A DNA stretch of 64,000 nucleotides. Source: Kitasatospora papulosa. Its GTDB lineage: Bacteria; Actinomycetota; Actinomycetes; Streptomycetales; Streptomycetaceae. The notes beneath the pieces are model-generated. The model searched no databases and was not told the DNA's origin. It was given only the letters and a program-made list of their open reading frames with translations. Both the position numbers and the translations under genes were made by a program. The stretch lies in NCBI RefSeq assembly GCF_000717245.1, contig NZ_JNYQ01000001.1, forward strand, positions 310,001 to 374,000. The letters run 5' to 3'. Position 1 is the stretch's first letter, and each line of letters begins with the position of its first letter. Positions 1-9,073 of this stretch are shown here, one piece after another.

Positions 1-2
1 CC

Positions 3-800
3 ACGGCCGACCACGACGAGCCCCAGGCGGTGACGTCGCTGCGCGGCGAGATCGCGTTCGAGGACGTGTCCTTCGCGTACACGGGCGAGGAGGAGGCCCT
101 CACCGGCATCGATCTGCGGATCCCGGCCGGCCAGACGGTCGCCTTCGTCGGGGAGACCGGTGCGGGCAAGTCCACCCTGGTCAAGCTCGTCGCGCGTTTC
201 TACGACCCGACGAGCGGGCGGGTGACGGCGGACGGCACCGACCTGCGCAAGCTCGACAGGACGGCGTACCGGCACCGGCTCGGAGTGGTGCCGCAGGAGT
301 CCTACCTCTTCGAGGGGACGGTCCGCGACGCCATCGCGTACGGGCTGCCGGAGGCCACCGACGCCCAGGTGGAGGCTGCGGCACGCGCGGTCGGCGCGCA
401 CGACATGATCGCCACCCTGGAGGACGGCTACCTCCACCGGGTCGCCGAGCGGGGCCGCAACCTCTCGGCCGGCCAGCGCCAGCTGATCGCGCTCGCGCGT
501 GCCGAGCTGGTCGACCCCGACGTCCTGCTGCTCGACGAGGCGACCGCCTCCCTCGACCTCGCCAGTGAGGCGCAGGTCAACCAGGCCACCGACCGGCTGG
601 CGGGCCGGCGCACCACCCTGGTGGTCGCCCACCGGCTGACCACGGCGGCCCGGGCCGACCGGGTCGTGGTGATGGACCGGGGCAGGGTCGCCGAGGACGG
701 TACGCATGAGGAGCTGCTGGCCAGGGAAGGCGCGTACGCGCGGCTGTGGCGCACCTTCATAGGGGAGGACATGGGCGAGGAGACCCCGGCAGGCGTGTGA
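3..800 (+). CDS. ABC exporter, C-terminal nucleotide-binding domain (5' truncated by the window)
   Basis: This is the ATPase half of a type I ABC exporter that couples ATP hydrolysis to substrate export. The frame is open to the window edge, so the transmembrane half lies upstream and the GTG at 30 is not the real start. Visible motifs in order are Walker A (GETGAGKST), Q-loop (VVPQES), ABC signature as LSAGQ rather than LSGGQ, Walker B with catalytic Glu (VLLLDEAT), D-loop and H-loop (VVAHRL). The C-terminus GTHEELLAREGAYARLWR is typical of the MsbA/LmrA-like exporter family. The substrate cannot be told from this part. The next gene follows in the same direction after 135 bp. Confidence 0.93.
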   Translation, partial: TADHDEPQAVTSLRGEIAFEDVSFAYTGEEEALTGIDLRIPAGQTVAFVGETGAGKSTLVKLVARFYDPTSGRVTADGTDLRKLDRTAYRHRLGVVPQESYLFEGTVRDAIAYGLPEATDAQVEAAARAVGAHDMIATLEDGYLHRVAERGRNLSAGQRQLIALARAELVDPDVLLLDEATASLDLASEAQVNQATDRLAGRRTTLVVAHRLTTAARADRVVVMDRGRVAEDGTHEELLAREGAYARLWRTFIGEDMGEETPAGV

Positions 801-935
801 CGCCCGGTGGGCGGACGGCCCTCCGCCACCGCGGAACCCGACGGCCCTCTTCCCGCGTCGTACACCGGTGCGTACATGTGCCCGAGAAGGGGCCAAGCGT
901 TCTACGGAATGGGCGGGGTGGATGAGGTGAACGGT

Positions 936-1361
936 GTGGCGAGCCCGTTGAGGTCATCGGGACGACAGCGGCCGGGGGCGGGCCGGCGTGCGGCCGCGGC
1001 GCTGCTCGTCCTCCCGCTGCTCGGCGCCCTCGGCCTGGTGCTGGGCCCCACCGGGGCGGCCCCCGCGCACGCCGCGTCGGCCTGCTCCGGGCGGCTGGTC
1101 AAAACGGTGACCTTCTCCACCGGTTCGCTGCGCGTCTACGAGAGCCGTGCCTACGCGTGTGCCGTGAGCGTCGCCAAGAAGCCGGGCGCCCGCCGCGCGA
1201 TGCGGGTGTCGCTGCAGCCGCGCGGCGGCCGGGCGGTCGTCGACAGCGGGAAGTTCACGAAGCTGGCCGGCCCGGTCACGGTCCACGCGCTGAACCGCTG
1301 TGTCCGTGCCTCGGGTTCCGTCGGAGGCTCGTCCGGCTCCACCGGGTGGATCTTGTGCTGA
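936..1361 (+). CDS. Small secreted protein of unknown function
   Basis: A 141-aa protein with a Sec-type signal: Arg-rich n-region, hydrophobic core (AAAALLVLPLLGALGLVLG) and a likely AHA|AS cleavage site. The mature part is about 90 residues, basic, with several cysteines including one at the C-terminus, so a disulfide-bonded extracellular protein is plausible. I chose GTG 936 because GAGGTGA at 924-930 sits 5 nt upstream. ATG 909 and GTG 918/927 are in-frame alternatives with poorer ribosome sites. I do not recognise the family. Confidence 0.65.
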   Translation: MASPLRSSGRQRPGAGRRAAAALLVLPLLGALGLVLGPTGAAPAHAASACSGRLVKTVTFSTGSLRVYESRAYACAVSVAKKPGARRAMRVSLQPRGGRAVVDSGKFTKLAGPVTVHALNRCVRASGSVGGSSGSTGWILC

Positions 1362-1438
1362 GGTGCGAGTAGGCCTGGCGTGACGGGTGTGACCCCCGCT
1401 AGGTTCACGGCGAATGTCGTGAATCAAGGGGAGGGTGC

Positions 1439-2911
1439 ATGCGCAAGGTGCTCAGAGGCGTTCTGTCGCTCGCGGTGCTCATAGGCACAGTGAGTGCGAC
1501 CGGGGCCTCGGCCGGTGCGGCCACCGCCGCGGAACCGGCCGCGAAGCAGGGCAGCGGCCACAGCCGCAGCAGTGAGGACATCAAGGACCGCATCCTGGCC
1601 ATCCCGGGGATGAGTCTGATCGAGGAGAAGCCGTACCCCGGGTACCGCTACTTCGTCCTGAACTACACCCAGCCGATCGACCACAAGCACCCGTCCAAGG
1701 GCACGTTCCAGCAGCGCGTCACCCTGCTGCACAAGGACACGAGCCGGCCCACGGTCTTCTTCACCAGCGGCTACAACGTCTCGACCAACCCGAGCCGCAG
1801 CGAGCCGACTCAGATCATCGACGGTAACCAGGTGTCCCTGGAGTACCGGTTCTTCACGCCGTCCCGCCCGGCCCCCGCCGACTGGTCGAAGCTGGACATC
1901 TGGCAGGCCGCCAGCGACCAGCACCGGGTCTTCAAGGCGCTGAAGAGGATCTACTCCCAGAACTGGCTCGCCACCGGCGGCTCCAAGGGCGGTATGACCG
2001 CCACCTACTTCGAGCGCTTCTACCCGAAGGACATGGACGGCGTCGTCGCCTACGTCGCCCCCAACGACGTGGTGAATGACGAGGACTCCGCGTACGACCG
2101 GTTCTTCGCCCGCGTCGGCACCAAGGAGTGCCGGGACCGGCTGAGCGGCGTCCAGCGTGAGGCCCTCGTCCGCCGGGAGCCGCTGGAGAAGAAGTTCGCG
2201 GCCTACGCCGCCGAGAACAACCTCACCTTCGACACGGTCGGCACGCTCGACAAGGCGTACGAGGCCGTCGTCATGGACTACGTCTGGGCGTTCTGGCAGT
2301 ACAGCCTGCTCGCCGACTGCGCGTCCGTCCCGGCCGACGCGAAGAACGCCACCGACCAGGAGATCTGGGACTCCGTCGACGGCATCTCGGGCTTCTCGGC
2401 CTACGCGGACCAGGGCCTGGCGACGTACACGCCGTACTACTACCAGGCCGGCACGCAGCTCGGATCGCCCGACATCGAGCAGCCCTGGCTCGGCAACCTC
2501 AGCCGCTACGGCTACCAGCCGCCGCGCAACTTCGTGCCGCGCTCCATCCCGATGAAGTTCCAGCACTCGGCCATGCGCGACGTGGACAGCTGGGTCAGGA
2601 ACAACGCCCGGCAGATGATGTACGTCTACGGCGGGAACGACCCGTGGGGCGCGGAGCCCTTCCGCCTCGGCAAGGGCGCCAGGGACAGCTACGTCTACAC
2701 GGTGGACGGCGGGAACCACGGCTCCAAGATCGCCGGTCTCACGGCCGACGAGAAGGCGAAGGCCACCGCCGCCGTCCTCCGCTGGGCCGGGGTCGCGCCG
2801 GCGGCCGTCGAGGCCGACCCGGCGAAGGCGAAGCCCCTCGCGAAGTTCGACGCCCGCCTCGACAAGCGGGACGACGAACTCCAGCGCAACCGGGGCACGC
2901 TGAGGCCGTAA
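1439..2911 (+). CDS. Secreted S37-family tripeptidyl/prolyl aminopeptidase
   Basis: A 490-aa extracellular serine peptidase of the type that trims tri- or tetrapeptides from proteins, as S37 enzymes of other streptomycetes do. Residues 1-30 form a Sec signal peptide. The N-terminal beta region carries NYTQPIDH and the family-typical FFTSGYN and LEYRFF blocks. The nucleophile is Ser182 in GGSKGG. A C-terminal DGGNHGSKI block supplies the likely catalytic His. ATG 1439 is preceded by AAGGGGAGG. It is monocistronic and its transcript should end at the large stem-loop beginning right at its stop codon. Confidence 0.9.
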   Translation: MRKVLRGVLSLAVLIGTVSATGASAGAATAAEPAAKQGSGHSRSSEDIKDRILAIPGMSLIEEKPYPGYRYFVLNYTQPIDHKHPSKGTFQQRVTLLHKDTSRPTVFFTSGYNVSTNPSRSEPTQIIDGNQVSLEYRFFTPSRPAPADWSKLDIWQAASDQHRVFKALKRIYSQNWLATGGSKGGMTATYFERFYPKDMDGVVAYVAPNDVVNDEDSAYDRFFARVGTKECRDRLSGVQREALVRREPLEKKFAAYAAENNLTFDTVGTLDKAYEAVVMDYVWAFWQYSLLADCASVPADAKNATDQEIWDSVDGISGFSAYADQGLATYTPYYYQAGTQLGSPDIEQPWLGNLSRYGYQPPRNFVPRSIPMKFQHSAMRDVDSWVRNNARQMMYVYGGNDPWGAEPFRLGKGARDSYVYTVDGGNHGSKIAGLTADEKAKATAAVLRWAGVAPAAVEADPAKAKPLAKFDARLDKRDDELQRNRGTLRP

Positions 2912-2988
2912 CAGGCCGGCCCGGATTCGAAGTGGGCTGCGTCCGCCGGGTGCTGATCACACCCGGTGGGCGCAGCCCACCGGCCTGT
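2911..2988. terminator. Large nested stem-loop, bidirectional terminator
   Basis: Three perfectly paired arms nest around a 7-nt loop: ACAGGCCGG/CCGGCCTGT (2911-2919 with 2980-2988), GTGGGCTGCG/CGCAGCCCAC (2932-2941 with 2971-2980) and CCGGGTG/CACCCGG (2946-2952 with 2960-2966). It lies between convergent genes. The right arm is inside the last codons of the lipoprotein gene ending at 2957, so coding sequence serves as half of a terminator. Confidence 0.75.
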
Positions 2989-3559
2989 CCCCGCCCAGCC
3001 GCACATACAGATCCGTGCTGTCCGGGCAGAGGGCGCGGCGTGCGGCCGCCGACCCGATCTCGAACTCCGGCGGGCGCTCGCCCGATCCGTCGCAGGCGGT
3101 CTCCCTGACCTCGCCGTCGCGGAGGCCCTGGACGCAGTCCCCGACGACGGTGCGCGGACCGCCGCCCTGTCCCGGATCGCCCGGATGCGGGGACTCCAGA
3201 TTGCGCATGCACGCGTAGCCCCGGGGAGCGGAAGGACCGCCTCGGGAGATGTGCAGGACGAAGTCGGTCGTGGGCGGACACGCGGGACCGTCCGACGGGG
3301 TGCCGGTGTACCGGGCCAGCACCCGCGCCGCCGCCCTCTCACTGCCGCACGACACCTCGCGGACCGTCCCCCCGCGCGAACTGCACTCGGCCGGCCCCAG
3401 GAACTCCGGCCCCTGCCCGGTGGCAGCCGTACCGCCGCGCGGACTCCCGGCGGGCGTGCCCGGCGTGCCGGTCACCGGCTGCCGACAGGCACTCAGCACG
3501 AGCGCCGCGACGACGGTCAGCAGGACGCGCGGCATCCGCACGGCACGGCACTCTCGCAT
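2957..3559 (-). CDS. Lipoprotein with an internal duplication, unknown function
   Basis: A 200-aa predicted lipoprotein. Residues 1-25 give a short signal ending in the lipobox LSAC with Cys25. The mature part starts with a Gly/Thr/Pro linker and then carries two similar halves, each of the form Cys - V-R-E-x-(S/T)-A/S-Cys - about 20 residues - AAAR - Cys-P - LxxR/S-GG, so the fold looks like a tandem repeat with paired cysteines. Start chosen at ATG 3559 (GGGGGTCG upstream); an upstream ATG 3625 would bury the signal peptide. I recall similar small lipoproteins in streptomycetes but no known function. Confidence 0.7.
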   Translation of the reverse strand: MRECRAVRMPRVLLTVVAALVLSACRQPVTGTPGTPAGSPRGGTAATGQGPEFLGPAECSSRGGTVREVSCGSERAAARVLARYTGTPSDGPACPPTTDFVLHISRGGPSAPRGYACMRNLESPHPGDPGQGGGPRTVVGDCVQGLRDGEVRETACDGSGERPPEFEIGSAAARRALCPDSTDLYVRLGGDRPVGCAHRV

Positions 3560-3669
3560 GGACGACGACCCCCCTGTACGCCCACAGGGACGTGCACCCA
3601 GCGTGACCCGCCGGGGCGGGCGCACGCCAGGTGCACGGGGTGTTTTCAGCTCATCGGGTGGTTACCGGC

Positions 3670-5508
3670 CTACATGCGGTACGACAGCCCGTAACCCACG
3701 GGGTAGAGCGCCTGTGCGGGGGCGTCCGCCCGCTGCACCGGCACCGGCAGCCTGCCCTCGGGGCGGGCCCGCCCCGCGATCACCCGTGCGGCGGCCCTCA
3801 GTTCGACGTCCGTCCAGGAGTACGCGGCGAGGCTCGCCGCGTAGCCCGTTCCGGCCAGCTGGGCGATGTCGTACGGATTGCGGATCGCGACCGTGATCAC
3901 CGGGACGCCGGTGGCCGCGAGGGCGCTGACCAGGGTCCGCTGCGAACTGGTCGCCGACACGTTGTACGTGCCCACGACCACCGCGTCCTTGCCCGCGGCG
4001 GCGGCCACCGCCTCGGCGATCTTCGCCTGGGTGGGTGCCGTGCCGGTGGACAGCGCGGTCGCCGCGAATCCCAGCTCCTCGAAGGCCCCGGCCAGCGTGG
4101 TGGTCGGCGGGCCGGTCGTGCCGGAGGGCGAGGCCGGATCTGCGCCGACCACCAGGAGGTTCCTGTGGGACCTGCGGGACAGCGGAAGCAGCGAGCCGGT
4201 GTTGGCCAGCAGCGTGGTCGTCCGCTCGGCGATCCGGTCGGCGGTGGCGAGGTGCGAACGGACGCCCACGGTGCGGTCGACACCCCGGTGGGTGACGTAC
4301 GGATCGCGGAACAGCCCGAGCCTCGTCTTGAGCCGCAGGATGCGCAGAATCGATTCCTCGATGCGGGCCTCGCTGATCTCGCCGCTTCTCACCGCGCCCA
4401 GCACGGCGTTCCAGGCGACCTTGAGGTCCGGCGGGTTGAGCAGCTGGTCGACGCCCGCCAGCAGCGCGAGGACGGGCACGCGCTCGTCGCCGTACTTCGT
4501 GCGGACGCCCTCCATGCCCAGGGCGTCGGTGACCACGACGCCGTCGTAGCCGAGCTCCTCGCGGAGGATGCCGGTGAGGATCGGGTGCGAGAGGGTCGCC
4601 GGGTCCTCCGACGGGTCCAGGGCGGGCACCACGATGTGCGCCGTCATGATCGAGTCGATGCCCGCCGCCACGGCCGCCCGGAACGGCGGGGCGTCCAGCT
4701 CGGCCCACTGCTCCCGGGTGTGACGGATGACGGGCAGACCGGTGTGGCTGTCGGTGCTGGTGTCACCGTGCCCCGGGAAGTGCTTCGCGGTGGAGGCGAT
4801 CCCCGCGCTCTGGTACCCCTTCACCTGCGCGGCGACCATCCCGGCGACCGACTCCGGGTCGGAGCCGAAGGAGCGCACCCCGATGACGGGGTTGGCCGGA
4901 TTGACGTTGACGTCCGCGTCCGGCGCGTAGTTCTGGTTGATGCCCAGCGCCGCCAGCTCGGCCCCGGCGATCCGGCCCGCCGTACGGGCGTCGGAGCGTG
5001 AACCGCCCGCCCCCAGGGCCATCGCCCCCGGCAGCAGCGTCGCCGGTTCACCGACCCGGCACACGATGCCGTGCTCCTGGTCGGTGGAGACCAGGAGCGG
5101 CAGCGGGGTGCGGCCGGCCAGCCCGGCCCGCTGGATGCCGTTGGAGAGGTCGGCGATCTGGTGCGGGTCGCGGGTGTTGTGCGCCCACGCGAAGTAGATG
5201 ATCCCGCCGACGTGGTACGTCGAGATCAGCTCGGCGGCGTCGCGCACCCCGATCTCGGCGAGGTTGGCGTCGATGTCCGCCTGGTCGGGCTCGGTGGCGG
5301 AGTGCCCGTACACCCGCATCACGAAGAGCTGGCCGACCTTCTCCTCCAGGCTCATCCGGGCGATGAGCCGCTTGAGGCGGCTGTCCGTGGAGGCGGCGGA
5401 GGCGGCTGCCTGCGCGCTGCCGGGAAGAGCGACGACGCCGGTCGCCGCGGCCGCCGCGGCCGCCGCCGTGGCGGTGAGGAGGGTGCGTCTGGAGGTGCGG
5501 TGGTGCAC
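3670..5508 (-). CDS. Tat-exported glycoside hydrolase family 3 (beta-N-acetylhexosaminidase/beta-glucosidase type)
   Basis: A 612-aa secreted GH3 enzyme. The N-terminus has a twin-arginine motif (SRRTLLTA) followed by an Ala-rich core. The barrel domain shows the NagZ-like KHFPGHGDTSTDSH block, with His255 as the likely acid/base of the Asp-His dyad, and the nucleophile Asp328 in VVVTDALGM. A second alpha/beta GH3 C-terminal domain follows (about residues 410-610). The NagZ signature favours N-acetylglucosaminide substrates such as chitin or peptidoglycan fragments, but the two-domain form also exists among beta-glucosidases. It is transcribed alone. Confidence 0.88.
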   Translation of the reverse strand: MHHRTSRRTLLTATAAAAAAAATGVVALPGSAQAAASAASTDSRLKRLIARMSLEEKVGQLFVMRVYGHSATEPDQADIDANLAEIGVRDAAELISTYHVGGIIYFAWAHNTRDPHQIADLSNGIQRAGLAGRTPLPLLVSTDQEHGIVCRVGEPATLLPGAMALGAGGSRSDARTAGRIAGAELAALGINQNYAPDADVNVNPANPVIGVRSFGSDPESVAGMVAAQVKGYQSAGIASTAKHFPGHGDTSTDSHTGLPVIRHTREQWAELDAPPFRAAVAAGIDSIMTAHIVVPALDPSEDPATLSHPILTGILREELGYDGVVVTDALGMEGVRTKYGDERVPVLALLAGVDQLLNPPDLKVAWNAVLGAVRSGEISEARIEESILRILRLKTRLGLFRDPYVTHRGVDRTVGVRSHLATADRIAERTTTLLANTGSLLPLSRRSHRNLLVVGADPASPSGTTGPPTTTLAGAFEELGFAATALSTGTAPTQAKIAEAVAAAAGKDAVVVGTYNVSATSSQRTLVSALAATGVPVITVAIRNPYDIAQLAGTGYAASLAAYSWTDVELRAAARVIAGRARPEGRLPVPVQRADAPAQALYPVGYGLSYRM

Positions 5509-5549
5509 GTGAGCCCCTTCCGGTGCTGAAAGAAACTTCCAAGAAGGTA

Positions 5550-5578
5550 CGGATATATGGAAAGTAACTACCAGTCAA
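5550..5578 (-). promoter_or_regulatory. Candidate promoter of the GH3 gene
   Basis: Read on the minus strand, TTGACT (5573-5578) and TATCCG (5550-5555) are 17 nt apart, about 40 nt upstream of the GH3 start, in the most AT-rich patch of the region. Short GGAAAGT/GAAACTTCC repeats nearby may be operator half-sites. Confidence 0.4.
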
Positions 5579-5656
5579 GAGGGTGATCCGAGAACGTCGC
5601 GACACCGGGACGGGTGAGCGGTGGCGCGGAGGGGCGGGACGCGCGGTCTCCTGCGC

Positions 5657-6565
5657 TCAGGTCAGACCCGCTCCCGCGCCCCGTTCGCGCAGGACCGACA
5701 CCGCCGCGGTGATCGCGGGGCGCCGCGCCGCCTCCGTCCGCCACAGCGCGTACAGCCGCCTGACCGGCACGGGGTCCAGCCGCACCGCGACCACGCCCTC
5801 CGGCAGTGGACCCCGCCCCAGCCTCGGGATCATCGCCACGCCGAGCCCGGCGGCGACCAGGGCCAGCTGTGTGTGGTTCTCCTCCGCCCGGTGCCGGATG
5901 TCCGGCTCGCAACCGGCCGCGCGCAGGGTCCGCACGAGCCAGTCGTGGCACACCGTGCCGGGCGGCTGGCACACCCACCGCTCCTGGGCGAGCTCCTCCC
6001 GCCGCACAGCCTCCCGGCCGGCCAGCGGGTGCCCCTCGGGCACCAGCAGATCGCACCGGTCGTCACCGAGCACCGCCTGGGCGACGCCCTCCGGCGCGGG
6101 CAGCGGGCTGATGTCCCAGTCGTGGGCGACCGCGAGATCGATCACGCCCTTCGCCACCAGGTCGACCGACAGGTGCGGATCGACCTCGGTGAGCCGCGCG
6201 TCCAGCGCCGGGTGCTCACGTCCCAGCTCCGCCAGCACGCCCGGCAGCAGCCCGCGCGCGGCGGAGGCGAACGCGGCGATGGACAGGCGCCCCGTCGGAC
6301 GCCCCCTGCGCTGCTCCAGCGTCGTCTCCGCCTGCTCCACGATGGCCAGCAACTGCTGTGCGGTGGCGGCGAGATGGAGCGCCTCCTCGGTGAGCGCCAC
6401 CCCGCGCCCACGGCGTTCCAGCAGGGTCGTGCGGGTCTCCCGCTCCAGCTTGGTGATCTGCTGGGAGACCGCGGAGGCGGTGTAGCCGAGTGCGGCGGCG
6501 GCGCCCGCGACGGAGCCGTGGACGGAGACCGCGTGCAGGGCGCGCAGCCGGGACAGGTCGAGCAC
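5657..6565 (-). CDS. LysR-family transcriptional regulator
   Basis: A 302-aa regulator. The N-terminal winged HTH (residues 1-60) has the LysR pattern GSVAGAAAALGYTASAVSQQITKLE, followed by a periplasmic-binding-like effector domain. The start is GTG 6565 with GGAGGT upstream. It is divergent from a DMT-family exporter across a 99-bp intergenic region, the standard layout for a LysR protein controlling its neighbour in response to the exported metabolite. Confidence 0.92.
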   Translation of the reverse strand: MLDLSRLRALHAVSVHGSVAGAAAALGYTASAVSQQITKLERETRTTLLERRGRGVALTEEALHLAATAQQLLAIVEQAETTLEQRRGRPTGRLSIAAFASAARGLLPGVLAELGREHPALDARLTEVDPHLSVDLVAKGVIDLAVAHDWDISPLPAPEGVAQAVLGDDRCDLLVPEGHPLAGREAVRREELAQERWVCQPPGTVCHDWLVRTLRAAGCEPDIRHRAEENHTQLALVAAGLGVAMIPRLGRGPLPEGVVAVRLDPVPVRRLYALWRTEAARRPAITAAVSVLRERGAGAGLT

Positions 6566-6664
6566 CGGGACCTCCGGGCGAGCAGGAAACGTAAGCGGTG
6601 CTCAATCCAACCATGAAGGAATCCGCGCTGGTGCTACACGGTCCTCGCGTCGGATGCTCGGTGC

Positions 6665-7567
6665 ATGCGTCCCCTCCACATCGCCCTGGCCGTGCTGGTC
6701 GCCGCCGGCTGGGGTGTGAACTTCGTCGTCATCGAGCTGGGTCTCGCCCACTTCCCGCCCCTGCTCTTCTCCGCCCTGCGCTTCCTCGTGGCCGCCCTGC
6801 CCGCCGTGTTCCTCGTCGGCCGGCCCACGGTGGCCTGGAAGTGGATCGTCGGCGTCGGCCTGTCGCTCGGAGTGGCCAAGTTCGGGCTGCTCTTCGTCGG
6901 GATGGACCAGGGGATGCCCGCCGGGCTCTCCTCCCTCGTCCTCCAGGTCCAGGCCGTCTTCACCGCCCTGTTCGCGGCCCTGTTCCTGTCCGAACGGCCC
7001 GGCGGACGACGTGTCCTCGGCATGGGGATCGCGCTCGCCGGCATCGGGGTGGCCGCCGTCGACGAGGGGGCGGGCGGCCCCGTGCTCGCCTTCGTCCTGG
7101 TGGTCCTGGCGGCGGCCTGCTGGGGTGTGTCCAACGTGCTCACCCGCAAGGCCGCCCCGCGGGACTCCCTGAACTTCATGGTGTGGGTCTCGACCGTCCC
7201 GGTGCTGCCCCTGCTCGGTCTGTCCCTGCTGTTCGAGGGCTGGGACCGTGACGTCGAGGCCCTCGCGGCGCTCGACCCGACCGGTGCCGGGACCGTCGTC
7301 TACGTCGCCTGGATCTCCACCGTCCTCGGCTTCGCCGCCTGGGGCTTCCTGCTCCGCCACCACCCGGCCTCGTCCGTGGCCCCGTTCACCCTGCTCGTCC
7401 CCGTCTTCGGGATGTCCTCGGCCGCGCTCCTCCTCGGTGAGGAGGTCGGTCCGCTGCGGTGGTGCGCCGCCGCGCTGCTGGCCGGCGGGGTCGCCCTGAC
7501 CTCACTCGCCCGGCCCCGCCCCGCCGTCGTGCCCCCGGTGCCGGAGGCCCGGGAGGCGGCCGTCTGA
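6665..7567 (+). CDS. EamA/DMT-family metabolite exporter
   Basis: A 300-aa inner-membrane protein with about ten hydrophobic segments arranged as two EamA repeats, each beginning with a Trp-Gly-x-x-N/S turn (AAGWGVNFVVIELG near residue 17 and AACWGVSNVLTRKA near residue 155). The family exports amino acids, purines or other small metabolites; the substrate here is unknown. Its stop codon is 1 bp from the convergent isomerase gene. Confidence 0.9.
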   Translation: MRPLHIALAVLVAAGWGVNFVVIELGLAHFPPLLFSALRFLVAALPAVFLVGRPTVAWKWIVGVGLSLGVAKFGLLFVGMDQGMPAGLSSLVLQVQAVFTALFAALFLSERPGGRRVLGMGIALAGIGVAAVDEGAGGPVLAFVLVVLAAACWGVSNVLTRKAAPRDSLNFMVWVSTVPVLPLLGLSLLFEGWDRDVEALAALDPTGAGTVVYVAWISTVLGFAAWGFLLRHHPASSVAPFTLLVPVFGMSSAALLLGEEVGPLRWCAAALLAGGVALTSLARPRPAVVPPVPEAREAAV

Positions 7568-7568
7568 C

Positions 7569-8357
7569 CTACTGCTTCGGCGAGCCCAGCCGCAGGAGGT
7601 GTTCCCGCCCCGCCGCCAGCAGCTCCGGCAGCCCGGCGGCCTCGGGGTACCACCGCTTCTCGTACTCCCAGCAGACCCAGCCGTCCTGGTCCAGCGTGTC
7701 CAGGCACTCCCGCAGCGGCAGCACCCCGGCACCGAGAGCCAGCGGGGTGGTGTCCTCGGCGGAGGCGACGTCCTTCACCTGTACGTATCCCAGGTGCGGG
7801 GCCAGCACCGCGTGGCTGGCCGCGGGCTCCTCACCGGCCAGCCAGGTGTGCATGACGTCCCAGAGCGCGCCGATCTGCCCGTGTCCGACGGTGCCCACCA
7901 CCCGCGCGACGTCGGCACCGCCCCGGTGCGAGTCATGGGTCTCCAGCAGGATGCGTACGCCCAGGTCGGCGGCGTGCGGTGCGGCGGCCCCCAGACGCCG
8001 GGCGGCGATCGCGTCGGACTCGGCGGTGTCCTGGTCCCCGCCACCGGGGAACACCCGGACGTACCGGGCGCCCAGGTCGCGGGCCAGCTCCACCAGCCCG
8101 GCCAGCTCCGCGAGCACCGGCTCGTCCTCGCCCGCGGCGGCGACCTTCACATAACCGGCGACGGTGAGGATCTCGACACCGCCCCGGTCGAACTCCTCGA
8201 CCACTGCGGCCCGCTCCGCCGAACCGAGGCCGGGGTGCACCGGCTCCTCCGGGTGGGCGCGCAGTTCGACGCCCTGGTACCCCTGCCCGGCGGCGAGCCG
8301 TACCACGTCCGCGACGGGCATGCCCGGTACTCCGAGGGTCGAGAAAGCGAGCTTCAC
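7569..8357 (-). CDS. Sugar phosphate isomerase/epimerase family TIM-barrel protein
   Basis: A 262-aa xylose-isomerase-like barrel. KLAFSTLG at the start, GVELR, the metal-ligand block LLETHDSH, and the later ALWDVMH and VQVKD strands match the AP-endonuclease-2-like isomerase family that needs a divalent metal. GTG 8357 is chosen because GGAAGGAC lies 7 nt upstream; the frame is open to 8438 but lacks a ribosome site there. The substrate is unknown. Two other members of this family (31880 and 49077) sit in sugar operons in this window. Confidence 0.82.
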   Translation of the reverse strand: MKLAFSTLGVPGMPVADVVRLAAGQGYQGVELRAHPEEPVHPGLGSAERAAVVEEFDRGGVEILTVAGYVKVAAAGEDEPVLAELAGLVELARDLGARYVRVFPGGGDQDTAESDAIAARRLGAAAPHAADLGVRILLETHDSHRGGADVARVVGTVGHGQIGALWDVMHTWLAGEEPAASHAVLAPHLGYVQVKDVASAEDTTPLALGAGVLPLRECLDTLDQDGWVCWEYEKRWYPEAAGLPELLAAGREHLLRLGSPKQ

Positions 8358-8467
8358 GGTCTGTGTCCTTCCGCTGGGGGCCGGAGCGGGAACGGCCCGG
8401 CACTCCACCGGCTCCTGCCCTCCGGAACCGGCCGTCACTCCCGCGCCCCGCCCGGCGTACGGCCCCC

Positions 8468-9073
8468 TCAGCCCGTGCCCCGCAGCAGTCGCTCCAGACT
8501 GCCGAGCAACTGGAGCGCGTCCTCCCGCCGTTCGCCCTCCAGCCCCCGTCCGCCGGTGGCCGCCGCGTGCGGAGTGAGCACCCGCAGCGCCGCCGCGGCC
8601 TGCCGGGCGAACATCGCCAGCAGGTCCAGCTCACGGACGCCCGACCGCGCCTGGGGGGAGGGGTCCAGCACCTCCAGCACCCCGAGGACCCGCGACTCGC
8701 TGATCAGCGGGGCGGCCATCAGGGCGTCCGGGACGTACTCGGTGGACTCCGCGAGCGAGCGGTCGAACGACGCGTTCCGGCTCAGGTCGTCCACCACCAT
8801 CGGCTCACCCGAGGTCGCCACCCAGCCGGCGATACCGCGCCCCGCGGGGAACCTGCGCCCCACCAGGAACGCCTCGCCCTCGCCGGAGACCGCCTGGAAG
8901 ACCAGCTCGTCCGCCTCCTCGTCCAGCAGGCAGACGGAGCTGGCGGCCGCCCCGAAGATCGCCCGCGCCACGTCGACGACCGACTGGAGCAGCTCGTGCC
9001 GGGCGGCGTCACCCGGGGCGTGGAAGGACGGGGACGCGGACGTGGGCATGGCGTCAGTTCTCGGAGTCGTCAC
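8468..9073 (-). CDS. GAF-domain protein
   Basis: A 201-aa soluble protein with one GAF domain (about residues 25-165: SVCLLDEEADELVF, GRGIAGWVATSGEP, APLISESRVLGVLEV). GAF domains bind small ligands such as cyclic nucleotides. It is the last gene of the operon that starts at 15204 and overlaps the subtilase gene by 20 bp. GTG 9073 has GGAGA 6 nt upstream; ATG 9049 is the alternative. With a class III cyclase two genes upstream, cyclic-nucleotide sensing is an attractive but untested role. Confidence 0.82.
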   Translation of the reverse strand: MTTPRTDAMPTSASPSFHAPGDAARHELLQSVVDVARAIFGAAASSVCLLDEEADELVFQAVSGEGEAFLVGRRFPAGRGIAGWVATSGEPMVVDDLSRNASFDRSLAESTEYVPDALMAAPLISESRVLGVLEVLDPSPQARSGVRELDLLAMFARQAAAALRVLTPHAAATGGRGLEGERREDALQLLGSLERLLRGTG

